Below, in pieces: positions 33,049 to 42,265 of a stretch of DNA of 64,000 nucleotides. Source of the stretch: Thauera aromatica K172. GTDB lineage: Bacteria; Pseudomonadota; Gammaproteobacteria; Burkholderiales; Rhodocyclaceae. The position numbers and the translations under genes were made by a program. Positions within the stretch are counted from its first letter, which is position 1; the number at the start of each line of letters is the position of its first letter. Where the stretch lies: assembly GCF_003030465.1 (NCBI RefSeq), contig NZ_CP028339.1, positions 1-64,000 on the forward strand. The letters are read 5' to 3'. The notes under the pieces were generated by a model that did no database searches, was not told the origin of the DNA, and saw nothing but the letters and a program-made list of their open reading frames with translations.

Positions 33049-34065
33049 ATGTCCTCGTCCCTCACCGACCTGCTCGCCGCCGCCCTCGCCGCCCGCGCGC
33101 CCCTGATCGAACGGCTCGCCGCCGAGCAGACCGACGCCTACCGCCTGTTCCACGGCACCGCCGAAGGCGCCCCCGGCCTCACCGTCGACCGCTACGGCGC
33201 CACCCTGCTGGTCCAGACCTTCCACCGCCCGCTCGAGCCCGGGCACCTCGCCGAATTGCAGGCGTTCTACGCCGCCGCGCTGCCCGGCCTGGCGCTGGTC
33301 TGGAACGACCGCAGCGGCCGGCACTCGCGCATCGCCAATGCGCTCCCGCCCGAACACCAGGCGCGGGCCGAAGAGCCCGGCGAATTCAGCGAACTCGGCG
33401 TGCGCTACCGCTTCCAGGCGCGCCACGGCGGGCAGGACCCGTGGCTGTTCCTCGACCTGCGCGCGGCGCGCCGACGGGTGATGGCGGAAGCGGCGGGGAA
33501 GTCGCTGCTCAACGTCTTCGCCTACACCTGCGGCGTCGGCGTCGCCGCGGCGAAGGCGGGCGCGCGCCACGTCGTCAATGTCGACTTCGCCGAATCCAGC
33601 CTCGCCGTCGGCAAGGACAACGCCCGCCTCAACGCGCTGCCGATCCGTCTGCGCTTCATCAAATCCGACGCCTTCGCCGCCCTGCGCCAGTACGCCGGCC
33701 TCGGCCAGCCGAAGATGGTGCGCGGCAAGCACCTGCCGCCGTTTCCCGTGCTCGAGCCGCACCGCTTCGAGCTCGTCTTCCTCGATCCGCCACGCTACGC
33801 CAAAAGCCCGTTCGGCGTGGTCGACCTGATCAAGGACTACGCCGCCCTGTTCAAGCCCGCCCTGCTTGCCACCGCCGAAGGCGGCACCCTGATCTGCTGC
33901 AACAACGTCGCCCAGGTGCGCCGCGACGACTGGCTCGAGCAGCTCGAACGCAGCGCGCGCAAGGCCGGACGGGTGCTGCGCGAAGCGCAGTGGATCGCCC
34001 CCGAAGCGGACTTTCCCAGCATCGACGGCAATCCGCCGCTGAAAGTGCTGCTGCTGCGGGTGTGA
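33049..34065 (+). CDS. RlmI-like class I SAM-dependent rRNA methyltransferase
   Basis: The 338-aa protein has an N-terminal PUA/linker part with AYRLFHGTAEGAPGLTVDRYG and a C-terminal Rossmann methyltransferase. SAM motif I is LLNVFAYTCGVGVAAAKAGA, and the catalytic loop is FLDPPRYAKSPFG, as in the RlmI/RlmK cytosine-C5 23S rRNA methyltransferases. RlmI proteins are nearer 396 aa, so this is a shorter relative and the exact target base is uncertain. Confidence 0.85.
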   Translation: MSSSLTDLLAAALAARAPLIERLAAEQTDAYRLFHGTAEGAPGLTVDRYGATLLVQTFHRPLEPGHLAELQAFYAAALPGLALVWNDRSGRHSRIANALPPEHQARAEEPGEFSELGVRYRFQARHGGQDPWLFLDLRAARRRVMAEAAGKSLLNVFAYTCGVGVAAAKAGARHVVNVDFAESSLAVGKDNARLNALPIRLRFIKSDAFAALRQYAGLGQPKMVRGKHLPPFPVLEPHRFELVFLDPPRYAKSPFGVVDLIKDYAALFKPALLATAEGGTLICCNNVAQVRRDDWLEQLERSARKAGRVLREAQWIAPEADFPSIDGNPPLKVLLLRV

Positions 34066-34171
34066 GCGGCCGCGCCACCCTGGCCGCGGCGCCGCGCTGC
34101 GGCGATAATCGCACGCTGCGCAAGCGGATCAGGAATGCCGACCCCAACATGCCGACTCATCAGCACTAGCC

Positions 34172-35266
34172 ATGACCCAGGCCCACCGCTGGCACCGCCT
34201 GAAGCGCCTGCTGCAGCGCGAACTGCAGCAGCTGACGGCGATCAACCCGAGCGACCGCCTCTGGCAGATGCCGGTCGCGGCGGCGCTCGCCGCCGGCCTG
34301 CCGCTGCTCATCGGGGTGTATTTCGGGCGCATGGATTACGGCCTGATCTCGATGCTGGGCGGGCTCGTGTTCCTGTATCTGCCCAACACCCCGCTGTCGC
34401 ACCGCATGGTGTGGCTGATGGCCTGCAGCTTCGGCATGGCGGCCTGCTTCACGCTGGGGGTGATGAGCCACTTCTTTCCGCTGCTGATGACCTGGGTGCT
34501 GATCTTCATCGCCATCCTGGCCACCATGGTGTGCCGCTACTACGGCCTCGGACCGCCGGGCAGCCTGTTCTTCATCATGGCCGCGGCGATCGGCGCCTTC
34601 TCGCCGGGCGAAGTGCTGGAGGTGCCGCTCAAGGTCGGCCTGCTGACCATGGGCGCGCTCCTCGCGGTGCTGATCGCCTTCTTCTACAGCCTCTACAGCC
34701 TGCGCCTGCGGGCGGCGGAAGGCGTGCCCCCGCGCCCGCCGCCGAGTTTCGATTTCGTCGTCTTCGACGCCGTCGTGATCGGCGCCTTCGTCGGCATCTC
34801 GCTCGCGCTGGCCCAGGCGCTGCAGCTCGAACGCCCCTACTGGGTGCCGGTGAGCTGCCTGGCGGTGATCCAGGGCGTGTCCCTGCGCGCAGTGTGGGAC
34901 AAGCAGCTGCACCGCGTGCTCGGCACCGCGATCGGCCTGCTCCTGGCCTGGGGCCTGCTGCTGCTGCCGCTGGGGCCGTGGAGCATCGCCCTGCTGATGG
35001 TCGTGCTCGTCTTCATCATCGAGACCACCGTGGTCCGCCACTATGGTTTCGCGGTGATCTTCATCACCCCGCTGACGATCTTCCTTGCCGAAGCGGCCAC
35101 CCTCGGCGAGGCCTCGCCGCGGGTGCTGATCGAGGCCCGCTTCATCGACACCCTCCTCGGCAGCCTGGTCGGCCTTGCCGGCGGCGCCTGCCTCCACAGC
35201 CCGCGCTTCCGGGCCGTTGCCGGCCGCCAGCTGCGGCGCCTGACACCGTCGCGCTTGCGGCGCTGA
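34172..35266 (+). CDS. FUSC family inner-membrane protein
   Basis: The 364-aa protein has two blocks of membrane helices (about residues 25-170 and 205-335) separated by a charged stretch (RAAEGVPPRPPPSF). The repeated-half layout and the segments YWVPVSCLAVIQGVSLRAVWDKQLHRVLGTAIG and ARFIDTLLGSLVGL are typical of fusaric-acid-resistance-like (FUSC) transporters, half-size relative to AaeB. The substrate is not known; aromatic-acid efflux is the usual suggestion. Confidence 0.88.
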   Translation: MTQAHRWHRLKRLLQRELQQLTAINPSDRLWQMPVAAALAAGLPLLIGVYFGRMDYGLISMLGGLVFLYLPNTPLSHRMVWLMACSFGMAACFTLGVMSHFFPLLMTWVLIFIAILATMVCRYYGLGPPGSLFFIMAAAIGAFSPGEVLEVPLKVGLLTMGALLAVLIAFFYSLYSLRLRAAEGVPPRPPPSFDFVVFDAVVIGAFVGISLALAQALQLERPYWVPVSCLAVIQGVSLRAVWDKQLHRVLGTAIGLLLAWGLLLLPLGPWSIALLMVVLVFIIETTVVRHYGFAVIFITPLTIFLAEAATLGEASPRVLIEARFIDTLLGSLVGLAGGACLHSPRFRAVAGRQLRRLTPSRLRR

Positions 35267-35399
35267 GGCGCCCGCCGGGGCAACGCTTCCCGCCCGGCGC
35301 GGCACCGGTCGCAGGCCGCACTTGGTGCACCGCGCCGCGCCACATCTTGCCGCGGGCACTTTGCGCCTATCATTGCGCACCCGTTCCGAGGAAGGTCTC

Positions 35400-36299
35400 G
35401 TGTCCCCCTGCTCGCCGATCCGCTACGTCGAACCCGTGTTCCGCCCGCCGAGCGAGGCCGATTCGCTGATCCTGCCGCTCACCGACGGCTGCTCGTGGAA
35501 CCGGTGCAGCTTCTGCGAAATGTACACCGCGCCGCAAAAGCGCTTCCGCGCCCGCGCCGAAGCCGAAGTGGTCGACAGCATTCGCCGCAGCGCCGAACGC
35601 TACGGCAACCGCATCCGCCGCGTGTTCCTCGCCGACGGCGACGCCCTGGTCCTGTCCACGCGGCGCCTGCTCACCACTCTCGAGGCGATCCGCACCCATC
35701 TGCCGGCGGTGCACCGGGTGTCGACCTACTGCCTCGCACGCAACCTCAGGAACAAGTCCGTCGCCGATTTGCGGGCGCTCGCCGAGGCCGGCCTCAAGCT
35801 CGCCTACCTGGGCGCCGAATCGGGCGACGACGAAGTGCTTGCCCGGGTGAACAAGGGCGAAACCTTCGATTCCGCGCGCGCCGCCCTCGACAAGCTCGGC
35901 GAAGCCGGCATCGGCCGCTCGGTGATGATCCTCAACGGCCTCGGCGGCGAAGCGCTCAGCGCCCAGCATGCCGAGCACTCCGCCCACCTGGCCAACGCCA
36001 CCCAGCCCGAATACCTGTCGACACTGGTGCTCACCCTGCACGGCGGCGGCGCCCGCTTCCGCCAGGCCTGGCCGCAATGGCAACCCCTCGCGCAGCACGG
36101 CCTGTTCCGCGAGATGGAACGCTTCCTCTCCGCGCTGGAGCTGCGCCGCACCGTGTTCCGTGCCGACCACATCTCCAATGCGCTGGTGCTCAAGGGCACC
36201 CTCGGCGCCGACAAGGCGCGCCTGCTGGCCGAAGTCGGCCGCGCCCTCGAACACCCCGAGGCGGCGCCCCTGCGCCCGTCCTGGACACGCAGCCTGTAG
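35400..36299 (+). CDS. Radical SAM protein
   Basis: The 299-aa protein starts at GTG 35,400, 5 bp after GAGGAAGG. The [4Fe-4S]-binding motif is DGCSWNRCSFCEMY (CxxxxCxFC spacing), followed by a TIM-barrel with KLAYLGAESGDDEVLARVNKG and SVMILNGLGGE. The layout matches the stand-alone HemN/BzdV-like radical SAM proteins widespread in proteobacteria with unknown product. A second, larger radical SAM protein is encoded at 56,944, but the two do not look like close paralogues. Confidence 0.9.
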   Translation: MSPCSPIRYVEPVFRPPSEADSLILPLTDGCSWNRCSFCEMYTAPQKRFRARAEAEVVDSIRRSAERYGNRIRRVFLADGDALVLSTRRLLTTLEAIRTHLPAVHRVSTYCLARNLRNKSVADLRALAEAGLKLAYLGAESGDDEVLARVNKGETFDSARAALDKLGEAGIGRSVMILNGLGGEALSAQHAEHSAHLANATQPEYLSTLVLTLHGGGARFRQAWPQWQPLAQHGLFREMERFLSALELRRTVFRADHISNALVLKGTLGADKARLLAEVGRALEHPEAAPLRPSWTRSL

Positions 36300-36437
36300 C
36301 GCCCGCCACCGATCGAGGCCCGCCCCCTTACCCTTGGCCCAGCCCCTGGACTAATATCGAAGTTCGGTATCGAAGCCCGATCGGGCTGCCGCAACCTGCC
36401 CCAGGCCCCGCGCCCGTCCACCGGTGATGACTCGAAA

Positions 36438-36830
36438 ATGACCCGTTTATCGCTGCTCGCGCTCGTCGCCTCCCCGTTCATCCTGTCGGCCTGCGCGACC
36501 CCGCCGCAAGCACCCACCGCCCAGGCCCCGGCCGCCGTCAGCGCACACCGCGACGGCCAGCTCGACTTCGATCTCGCCAGCGGCCGCTACGACTGCGAGC
36601 ACGGGCAGCGCGTCGGCGTACACCGTGAACTCCAGGCCGCCGTCAACCACAGTATCCAGATCGACTGGCAGGGGCGGCGCTACCGGCTCGAACGCGACCC
36701 CTCCCACTCCGGTCTGCCGCGTTTCGAAGACCCTTCCAGCGGCCTGGTATGGATCGATCTGCCCTGGAAGAGCGTGCTCCTCGACGGCAGGACCCACAAA
36801 CCCCTCGCCAGCGAATGCCGCATGGCGTAG
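36438..36830 (+). CDS. MliC-like lipoprotein
   Basis: The 130-aa lipoprotein has a lipobox FILSACAT at residues 14-21. The mature part contains GRYDCEHGQRVGVHRE and a final ASECR, with a GLVWIDLPWKSVLLDG strand pair between. This Cys-xxGxxVxV ... Cys layout resembles MliC/PliC inhibitors of C-type lysozyme. The match is by pattern only, and the typical MliC sequence SGxR/KY is not obvious, so lysozyme inhibition is a suggestion. Confidence 0.7.
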   Translation: MTRLSLLALVASPFILSACATPPQAPTAQAPAAVSAHRDGQLDFDLASGRYDCEHGQRVGVHRELQAAVNHSIQIDWQGRRYRLERDPSHSGLPRFEDPSSGLVWIDLPWKSVLLDGRTHKPLASECRMA

Positions 36831-37043
36831 CGCCACTCCCGCAGGCGGACGAAGCCTGCGGACGAGTCGCCGAACGCCGGGGCGGACAGGGGCGACGCGG
36901 GGGCGGTAGTGAACATTGCTTACGATCCGGTTTCACCGAAGTCCGCGGCCAAGCGGGTAAACTCCGCCCCTCTCTCCGCCTTCCTGCCGCCCCGGCAGCC
37001 CGGAGCCCGCTTTCCGCTACCCGCTTTCCGCTGCGGCTCTTCC

Positions 37044-40000
37044 ATGCCCCTGCTCCGCCTCCTCGTCCTCCTGCTGCTTCCCCTGCTGCCGCTGCAGGCC
37101 GCTGCCCAAGCGCCCGTGCCGCCCGCCGCCGCGGAGGTGCGTGCCCGCCTCGACACGCTCGCCGAACGCAAGCTCGCCGAAGCCGAGCACCGCAGCGCCC
37201 AGCAGGCGCTGGAGCAGGCCCTGGAGCAGCTCACCGCCGCCGCCGACTACCGCCAGCAGCTCGCCGCCCTGAAGGAAAAGCTCGGCAGCGCGCTGCCGCG
37301 CACCGCCGACGCCCGGCGCCAGCTCGCCACCCTGCAGGCCGGCAACGGCCACCTCCCTGAATTTGCCGCGGACACCTCGCCCGCACAGCTCGAAGAACGC
37401 CTCGCCGAGCGCAATACCGCCCTCGCCGGATGGCAGCGCCGCCTGGACGAAGCCAACACCCTGCTGGTGGACTCGCGCACCGGCCCGGAGCGCGCCCAGA
37501 CCGAGATCAGCGCCAACCAGGCGCGGATGGCCGCGATCGAGGCCGCGCTCAAGAGCGGCCGCGAACCCGGCCGCGACAGCCGCCCGCTCGGCAATGAGCG
37601 GCGCGACGCGCTCGCCGCGGAATGGCACGCGCTCGACGCCCAAACCGCACTGCGCCGGGAGGAACTCGCCGGCAACAGCCTGCTGCAGGATCTCGGCCAG
37701 GCCCGGCATGACCTCGCCAGCCTGCAGGTGCAGCGCCTGGGGCAGCAGATCCAGGTGCTGCAGGCGGCGATCAACGCCCGGCGCAGCGCCAATGCGGTGG
37801 AAGCGGTGGAAACACTGGAGGCGGCCGCCGGCGAAGGCCGGCACGCCGGCACCGGCGGCCTGCTCGCGCGTGAAGCCGCCGCCAACCAGCAGCTCTCGGA
37901 CTACCTGCTGCGCACCACCGAGCACCTCAACACCCTGACCCAGCGCAATCTCGCCACCCGCCAGCAGCTCGACAGCCTGAACCGCAACCGCAGCCTGATC
38001 GACGAACAGATCGAGGTGCTCCAGGGCAGCCTCCTGCTGTCGCGCATCCTCCTCGAGCAAAAGCGCGCACTGCCACAACCCGCGGTCGATGCCCGGCTCA
38101 CCGAGCAGATCGCCGACATCCGCCTCTACCAGTTCGAAATCAACAAGCAGCGCGAACAGCTCGCCCAGCCCGCCGCCTACGCCGAGCGCCTGCTCGCCCA
38201 AGCGCCCGCCGAAGAGGCCGACAGCGCCCTGCGCGAACCGCTCGGTGCCCTACTCGCGGCGCGCGCGGAGCTGCTCGAACGGCTCAATCGCGAACTCAGC
38301 GCCCTGCTCAACGAATCGATCACGCTGCAGCTCAACGAACGCCAGCTCCAGAGCACGACCGACAACCTGCGCACCACCCTCGATGAGCAGATGTTCTGGA
38401 TTCCGAGCAACCACCCGCTCGACTTCGGCTGGCTGCAGGCCCTGCCTGGCGCGCTCCAGGCCCAGCTCGGCGCGATCCCCTGGCAGTCCGCCAGCACCGA
38501 GCTGTGGACCGGGCTGCAGGCGCGCCCCTTCCTGTTCCTGCCGGTGCTGCTGCTGACCCTGATCCTGCTGTGGCGGCGGCGCTGGCTGCGCGCCCGGCTC
38601 GACGGCGTGCACGCCGACATCGGCTACGTGCGCCGCGACAGTCAGCTCCACACCCCGCTGGCGATCCTGTACAACGTCCTGCTGGCGCTGCCGGTGAGCC
38701 TGCTCCTCGCCCTCACCGGGCTGGCCCTGCAGATGGACGCCCGCGGCCAGAATGCCAGCCTGGGCGCGGCGCTGGTGCAGATGGCCGAAGCCTGGCTGGT
38801 GTTCTACACCGCCTACCGCGTACTCGAACCGGGCGGAGTCGCCGAGCGCCATTTCCACGTCGACAGGGCACTGACCCACGAGCTCTACCTGCACATGCGC
38901 CGCCTCGGCCTGGTCGTGCTCGCCGTGGTCGCCATCGTCACCATCGCCGAACACCAGCCCGAGGGGCTCGCCGACGACGTTCTCGGCCTGCTCACCCTGC
39001 TCGCCGGCTACGCCTCGATGGCCTGGCTGATGGGTCGCCTGCTGGTGCACAAATCGAGCGCCACCCGCCCTTCACCGTTGCGTGCCGCGCTCGCGCTCGC
39101 CCTTGCGCTGATGCCGCTGGCCCTGATCGGCGCGCTGCTGACCGGCTACTATTACACCGCGCTGAAGCTCACCGGGCGCCTGATCGACACCCTGTTCGTG
39201 CTCATCGCATGGCGCCTGCTCGGCGCGATGTTCCGCCGCGCGCTCGAAGTCGCCGCCCGTCGCCTCGTCTATCAGCGCGCAGTCGAGCGCCGCGAGGCCG
39301 CCGAACGCGAAGGCCGGATCGGCGCCGAGGGCGACGACAGCGCCGACAGCCCCAGCCTCGACGTCGACAAGATCAACCAGCAGTCGCTGCGCCTGCTCCG
39401 CCTCGGCCTGCTCGGCGGCCTGCTCGGCGCCCTGTACTGGGTGTGGGCCGACCTGATCACCGTGTTCGCCTACCTCGACAACATCGTCCTCTACCAATTC
39501 ACCGCCGCAGACGGCAGCAGCGGCACCCCGATCAGCCTGCGCGACGTCCTCGGCGCGCTGCTGATCGCCGGCATCGCCTTCATCCTTGCCGCCAACCTGC
39601 CCGGCCTGCTCGAAGTGCTGGTGCTGTCGCGCATGAAGCTGGCGCAGGGCAGCGCCTACGCCGCCACCACCTTGCTGTCCTACGTGATCGCCGGCGTCGG
39701 CATCGTCGCCACCTTCGGCACCCTGGGCGTGAGCTGGGACAAGCTGCAGTGGCTGGTGGCGGCGCTGTCGGTGGGGCTGGGGTTCGGCCTGCAGGAGATC
39801 TTCGCCAACTTCGTCTCCGGCCTGATCATCCTGTTCGAGCGCCCGGTGCGGATCGGCGACGTGGTCACCATCGGCAACGTGTCGGGCACGGTCAGCCGCA
39901 TCCAGATCCGCGCCACCACGATCACCGACTTCGACCGCAAGGAAATCATCGTCCCCAACAAGGCCTTCATCACCGGGCAGCTGATCAACTGGTCGCTGAC

Positions 40001-40376
40001 CGACACCGTCACCCGGGTCACGGTCAAGGTCGGCGTGGCCTACGGTGCGGACCTCGAACTGACCCGCCGGCTGCTGCTGCAGATCGCCAGGGACAACCCG
40101 CGCGTGCTCGACGAGCCCGCGCCGCTGGCGTTCTTCCTCGCTTTCGGCGCCAGCACCCTCGACCATGAACTGCGCATCCACGTGCGCGAACTCGCCGACC
40201 GCAACGCCGCGATCGACGAGATCAACCGCGCCATCGACCACCTGTTCCGCGAACACGGCATCGAGATCGCCTTCAACCAGATGGACGTCCACATCCGCAG
40301 CGTCGCCGACGGCAGGGAAGCGAAGCTGCAGACGCTGCAAGCGCAGGCGGGCGAGGGCGGCGGCAGCGGGCAATGA
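37044..40376 (+). CDS. MscK/MscM-type mechanosensitive channel
   Basis: The 1110-aa giant member of the MscS family starts at ATG 37,044, directly before the signal peptide LLRLLVLLLLPLLPLQAAAQA. The frame is open upstream, but that part looks non-coding. Residues about 25-470 form a periplasmic coiled-coil-rich domain (Gln/Arg/Leu/Glu heptads). About 500-880 hold multiple membrane helices. The MscS pore and beta-domain lies at about 913-990 with GFGLQEIFANFVSGLIILFE, RPVRIGDVVTIG and IIVPNKAFITGQLINWS. It protects against osmotic downshock. The size and layout match KefA/MscK (1120 aa in E. coli). Confidence 0.93.
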   Translation: MPLLRLLVLLLLPLLPLQAAAQAPVPPAAAEVRARLDTLAERKLAEAEHRSAQQALEQALEQLTAAADYRQQLAALKEKLGSALPRTADARRQLATLQAGNGHLPEFAADTSPAQLEERLAERNTALAGWQRRLDEANTLLVDSRTGPERAQTEISANQARMAAIEAALKSGREPGRDSRPLGNERRDALAAEWHALDAQTALRREELAGNSLLQDLGQARHDLASLQVQRLGQQIQVLQAAINARRSANAVEAVETLEAAAGEGRHAGTGGLLAREAAANQQLSDYLLRTTEHLNTLTQRNLATRQQLDSLNRNRSLIDEQIEVLQGSLLLSRILLEQKRALPQPAVDARLTEQIADIRLYQFEINKQREQLAQPAAYAERLLAQAPAEEADSALREPLGALLAARAELLERLNRELSALLNESITLQLNERQLQSTTDNLRTTLDEQMFWIPSNHPLDFGWLQALPGALQAQLGAIPWQSASTELWTGLQARPFLFLPVLLLTLILLWRRRWLRARLDGVHADIGYVRRDSQLHTPLAILYNVLLALPVSLLLALTGLALQMDARGQNASLGAALVQMAEAWLVFYTAYRVLEPGGVAERHFHVDRALTHELYLHMRRLGLVVLAVVAIVTIAEHQPEGLADDVLGLLTLLAGYASMAWLMGRLLVHKSSATRPSPLRAALALALALMPLALIGALLTGYYYTALKLTGRLIDTLFVLIAWRLLGAMFRRALEVAARRLVYQRAVERREAAEREGRIGAEGDDSADSPSLDVDKINQQSLRLLRLGLLGGLLGALYWVWADLITVFAYLDNIVLYQFTAADGSSGTPISLRDVLGALLIAGIAFILAANLPGLLEVLVLSRMKLAQGSAYAATTLLSYVIAGVGIVATFGTLGVSWDKLQWLVAALSVGLGFGLQEIFANFVSGLIILFERPVRIGDVVTIGNVSGTVSRIQIRATTITDFDRKEIIVPNKAFITGQLINWSLTDTVTRVTVKVGVAYGADLELTRRLLLQIARDNPRVLDEPAPLAFFLAFGASTLDHELRIHVRELADRNAAIDEINRAIDHLFREHGIEIAFNQMDVHIRSVADGREAKLQTLQAQAGEGGGSGQ

Positions 40377-40391
40377 CGCCGGGAAGGCGGC

Positions 40392-40754
40392 TCAGGCGTC
40401 CGGCCCGGGCGGGCGGGGCGCACTCTCGCCGGTGCGCACTTCGCGGATCACCTCGCCTTCGATGACCAGGCCGCGGCCCTGGGCCCCCGCGGCCTCGCCC
40501 CGGGCACCCATCCGGGCCTCGCCCTGGGCGCGCATCGCCTTGCGCAGCGCACGCGTCTTCCACCACAGGTAGCCCCACGCCGCCGCCCCCACCGTCAGCA
40601 CCACGGCGAACACCACCACCGAGAACATCAGCGCGAGGGCGAACACCGCCACGGTGACAACGGCGGCGACGATCTTCTGCAGCAGCGATGGGGGCACGCC
40701 GTCACCGCGCTGGAGCTTGTCGAAAAGGCCGGAAAATCGGGGATCCCTGTCCAT
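40392..40754 (-). CDS. Small hypothetical membrane protein
   Basis: The 120-aa protein (ATG 40,754) has a hydrophobic block at about residues 27-65 (IVAAVVTVAVFALALMFSVVVFAVVLTVGAAAW), probably two helices. A basic stretch (WWKTRALRKAMRAQG) and a tail with GLVIEGEVIREV follow. It converges on the mechanosensitive channel gene 15 bp away. I do not recognise a family. Confidence 0.75.
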   Translation of the reverse strand: MDRDPRFSGLFDKLQRGDGVPPSLLQKIVAAVVTVAVFALALMFSVVVFAVVLTVGAAAWGYLWWKTRALRKAMRAQGEARMGARGEAAGAQGRGLVIEGEVIREVRTGESAPRPPGPDA

Positions 40755-41020
40755 GAGTGTGTCCTGAAGAGTGTGCGCCGCCGTGCTGCGCCGCATCGCC
40801 GGAGTCAGAGCCCGCGGCGTTCAAAAGATTCCGCCCGCCACGCCGGAGCCGCGGGACGGCTCGCCGGTTTCACGACGCGCAGCGGAAGCGGGCATTTTCG
40901 CGCAAATACAATGCGCGCGCCGCTCCCGGTCGAAATCTCGATCACGGCCCCGCGGGACGGCCGCAATCTGCGCGCACCGGAGAGGAATCCGGCGCCGGGC
41001 GGCGCCATGCCCCGCGCCGC

Positions 41021-41956
41021 TCAGGGGCGCAACACGAACAGCAGCGCCGACAGGGTCGCCACCGACAGCACGGTGGACAGGAACACCGCCGAGGCCACCG
41101 TGGCCTGGCAGACGTCGTAGCGCTGGGCGAACAGGTAGGGCGTGATTCCCGCCGGCAAGGCCGCCAGCACCACCCCGGTCGCCACCCACAGCCGCGGCAC
41201 GTCGAACACCTGGGTCGCCAGCAGCCACACCAGCAACGGATGCACCCCCGTCTTCAGCGCCACCAGCAGCGCCGGCTCCTTCAGGTTGCCGCCCAGGCTG
41301 TAGCGCGTCAGCGAAGCGCCGAGGGCGAACAGCGCGCACGGCGTGGCGGCGCTGCCCAGACCCTTGGCCACCGCATCCAGCGGTCCGGGAATCTGCAACC
41401 CGGCAAGAGCGAACAGCAGGCCGCACGACAGCCCCCAGATGATCGGCGTGGCGAGCACGCTCCTCGCCAGCTTCGCCAGCATCGCCCCGACCGACTCGCG
41501 GCCGCCACGGGCGGCTTCGATCAGCGCCGTGGTCGGCGGCAGCATCAGCAGGCTGTGGCAGGCGATCATCACGAACAGGGGCAGCGCGGCGGAGTCGCCG
41601 TAGGCGGTCATCACCAGCGGGATGCCGAGCATGCCGGTGTTGGAGAAAGCGCCGCCGAGGCCGAGCACCGCCTGCTCGTCGAGGCGGCGCGCGAACAGCC
41701 AGCGGGCGCCGAGCATGGCCAGCGCGAACACCGCGAACGCGCCCAGGTAGTACGACAGCAGATAGCCCCAGGGCATCGCCGCGGGCAGCTCGGCCTGGGC
41801 GATCGCGCGGAACAGCATCAGCGGCAGCGCGAAGTTGAACACGAACAGCGACAGTCCGCGGTTGGCGGCCTCGTCGAACACGCCGCAGCGCGCCGCGGCG
41901 TAGCCGAGGCCGAGGGTGCCGAAGACCGGCAGGATGATGCCGAAGATGATGTCCAC
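41021..41956 (-). CDS. AEC family transporter
   Basis: This 311-aa protein has ten predicted helices in two inverted halves, as in the auxin efflux carrier (AEC) family. It shows FNFALPLMLFRAIA in the first half, FSNTGMLGIPLVMTAYG at the discontinuous helix, and GLGSAATPCALFALGASLT in the second half. Bacterial AEC members move malate and other organic acids. Divergent fumC nearby makes a dicarboxylate substrate attractive but unproven. Confidence 0.88.
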   Translation of the reverse strand: MDIIFGIILPVFGTLGLGYAAARCGVFDEAANRGLSLFVFNFALPLMLFRAIAQAELPAAMPWGYLLSYYLGAFAVFALAMLGARWLFARRLDEQAVLGLGGAFSNTGMLGIPLVMTAYGDSAALPLFVMIACHSLLMLPPTTALIEAARGGRESVGAMLAKLARSVLATPIIWGLSCGLLFALAGLQIPGPLDAVAKGLGSAATPCALFALGASLTRYSLGGNLKEPALLVALKTGVHPLLVWLLATQVFDVPRLWVATGVVLAALPAGITPYLFAQRYDVCQATVASAVFLSTVLSVATLSALLFVLRP

Positions 41957-42265
41957 TACGATTTCCTTGCGCGCTCCGGGCGCAAATGATGGTCCCGCCG
42001 CAAGGCCGCATCAAGTCGGAAAAGCGCGGATTGCGGGCCGCACCGGTGACACCGCGGCCGCCCCCGGCAGGGCGGCGAAAGAGCGTGGACATGGGTATCG
42101 GCGCGCCCGCCTCCGGCACCAGCGACCGCGCGCAGCGGTCCAATTTCCGGTACCTGGCCCGGCGCCGCGGGGAAGTCGCCGGTTTCCCCGGCAGCGCCCG
42201 CGGACATCCTTGTCCGGCCATGCCGGTCGTGCACGATGAACCCTCTTCCGCCGCAAGGAGCTTCC
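41957..42265. other. Divergent intergenic region, AEC transporter / fumC
   Basis: The 309-bp spacer has no supported gene. It contains a small hairpin (CGGACA-TCCT-TGTCCG, 42,201-42,216) 50 bp before fumC and a good ribosome binding site (AAGGAG) just before the fumC start. Confidence 0.4.
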
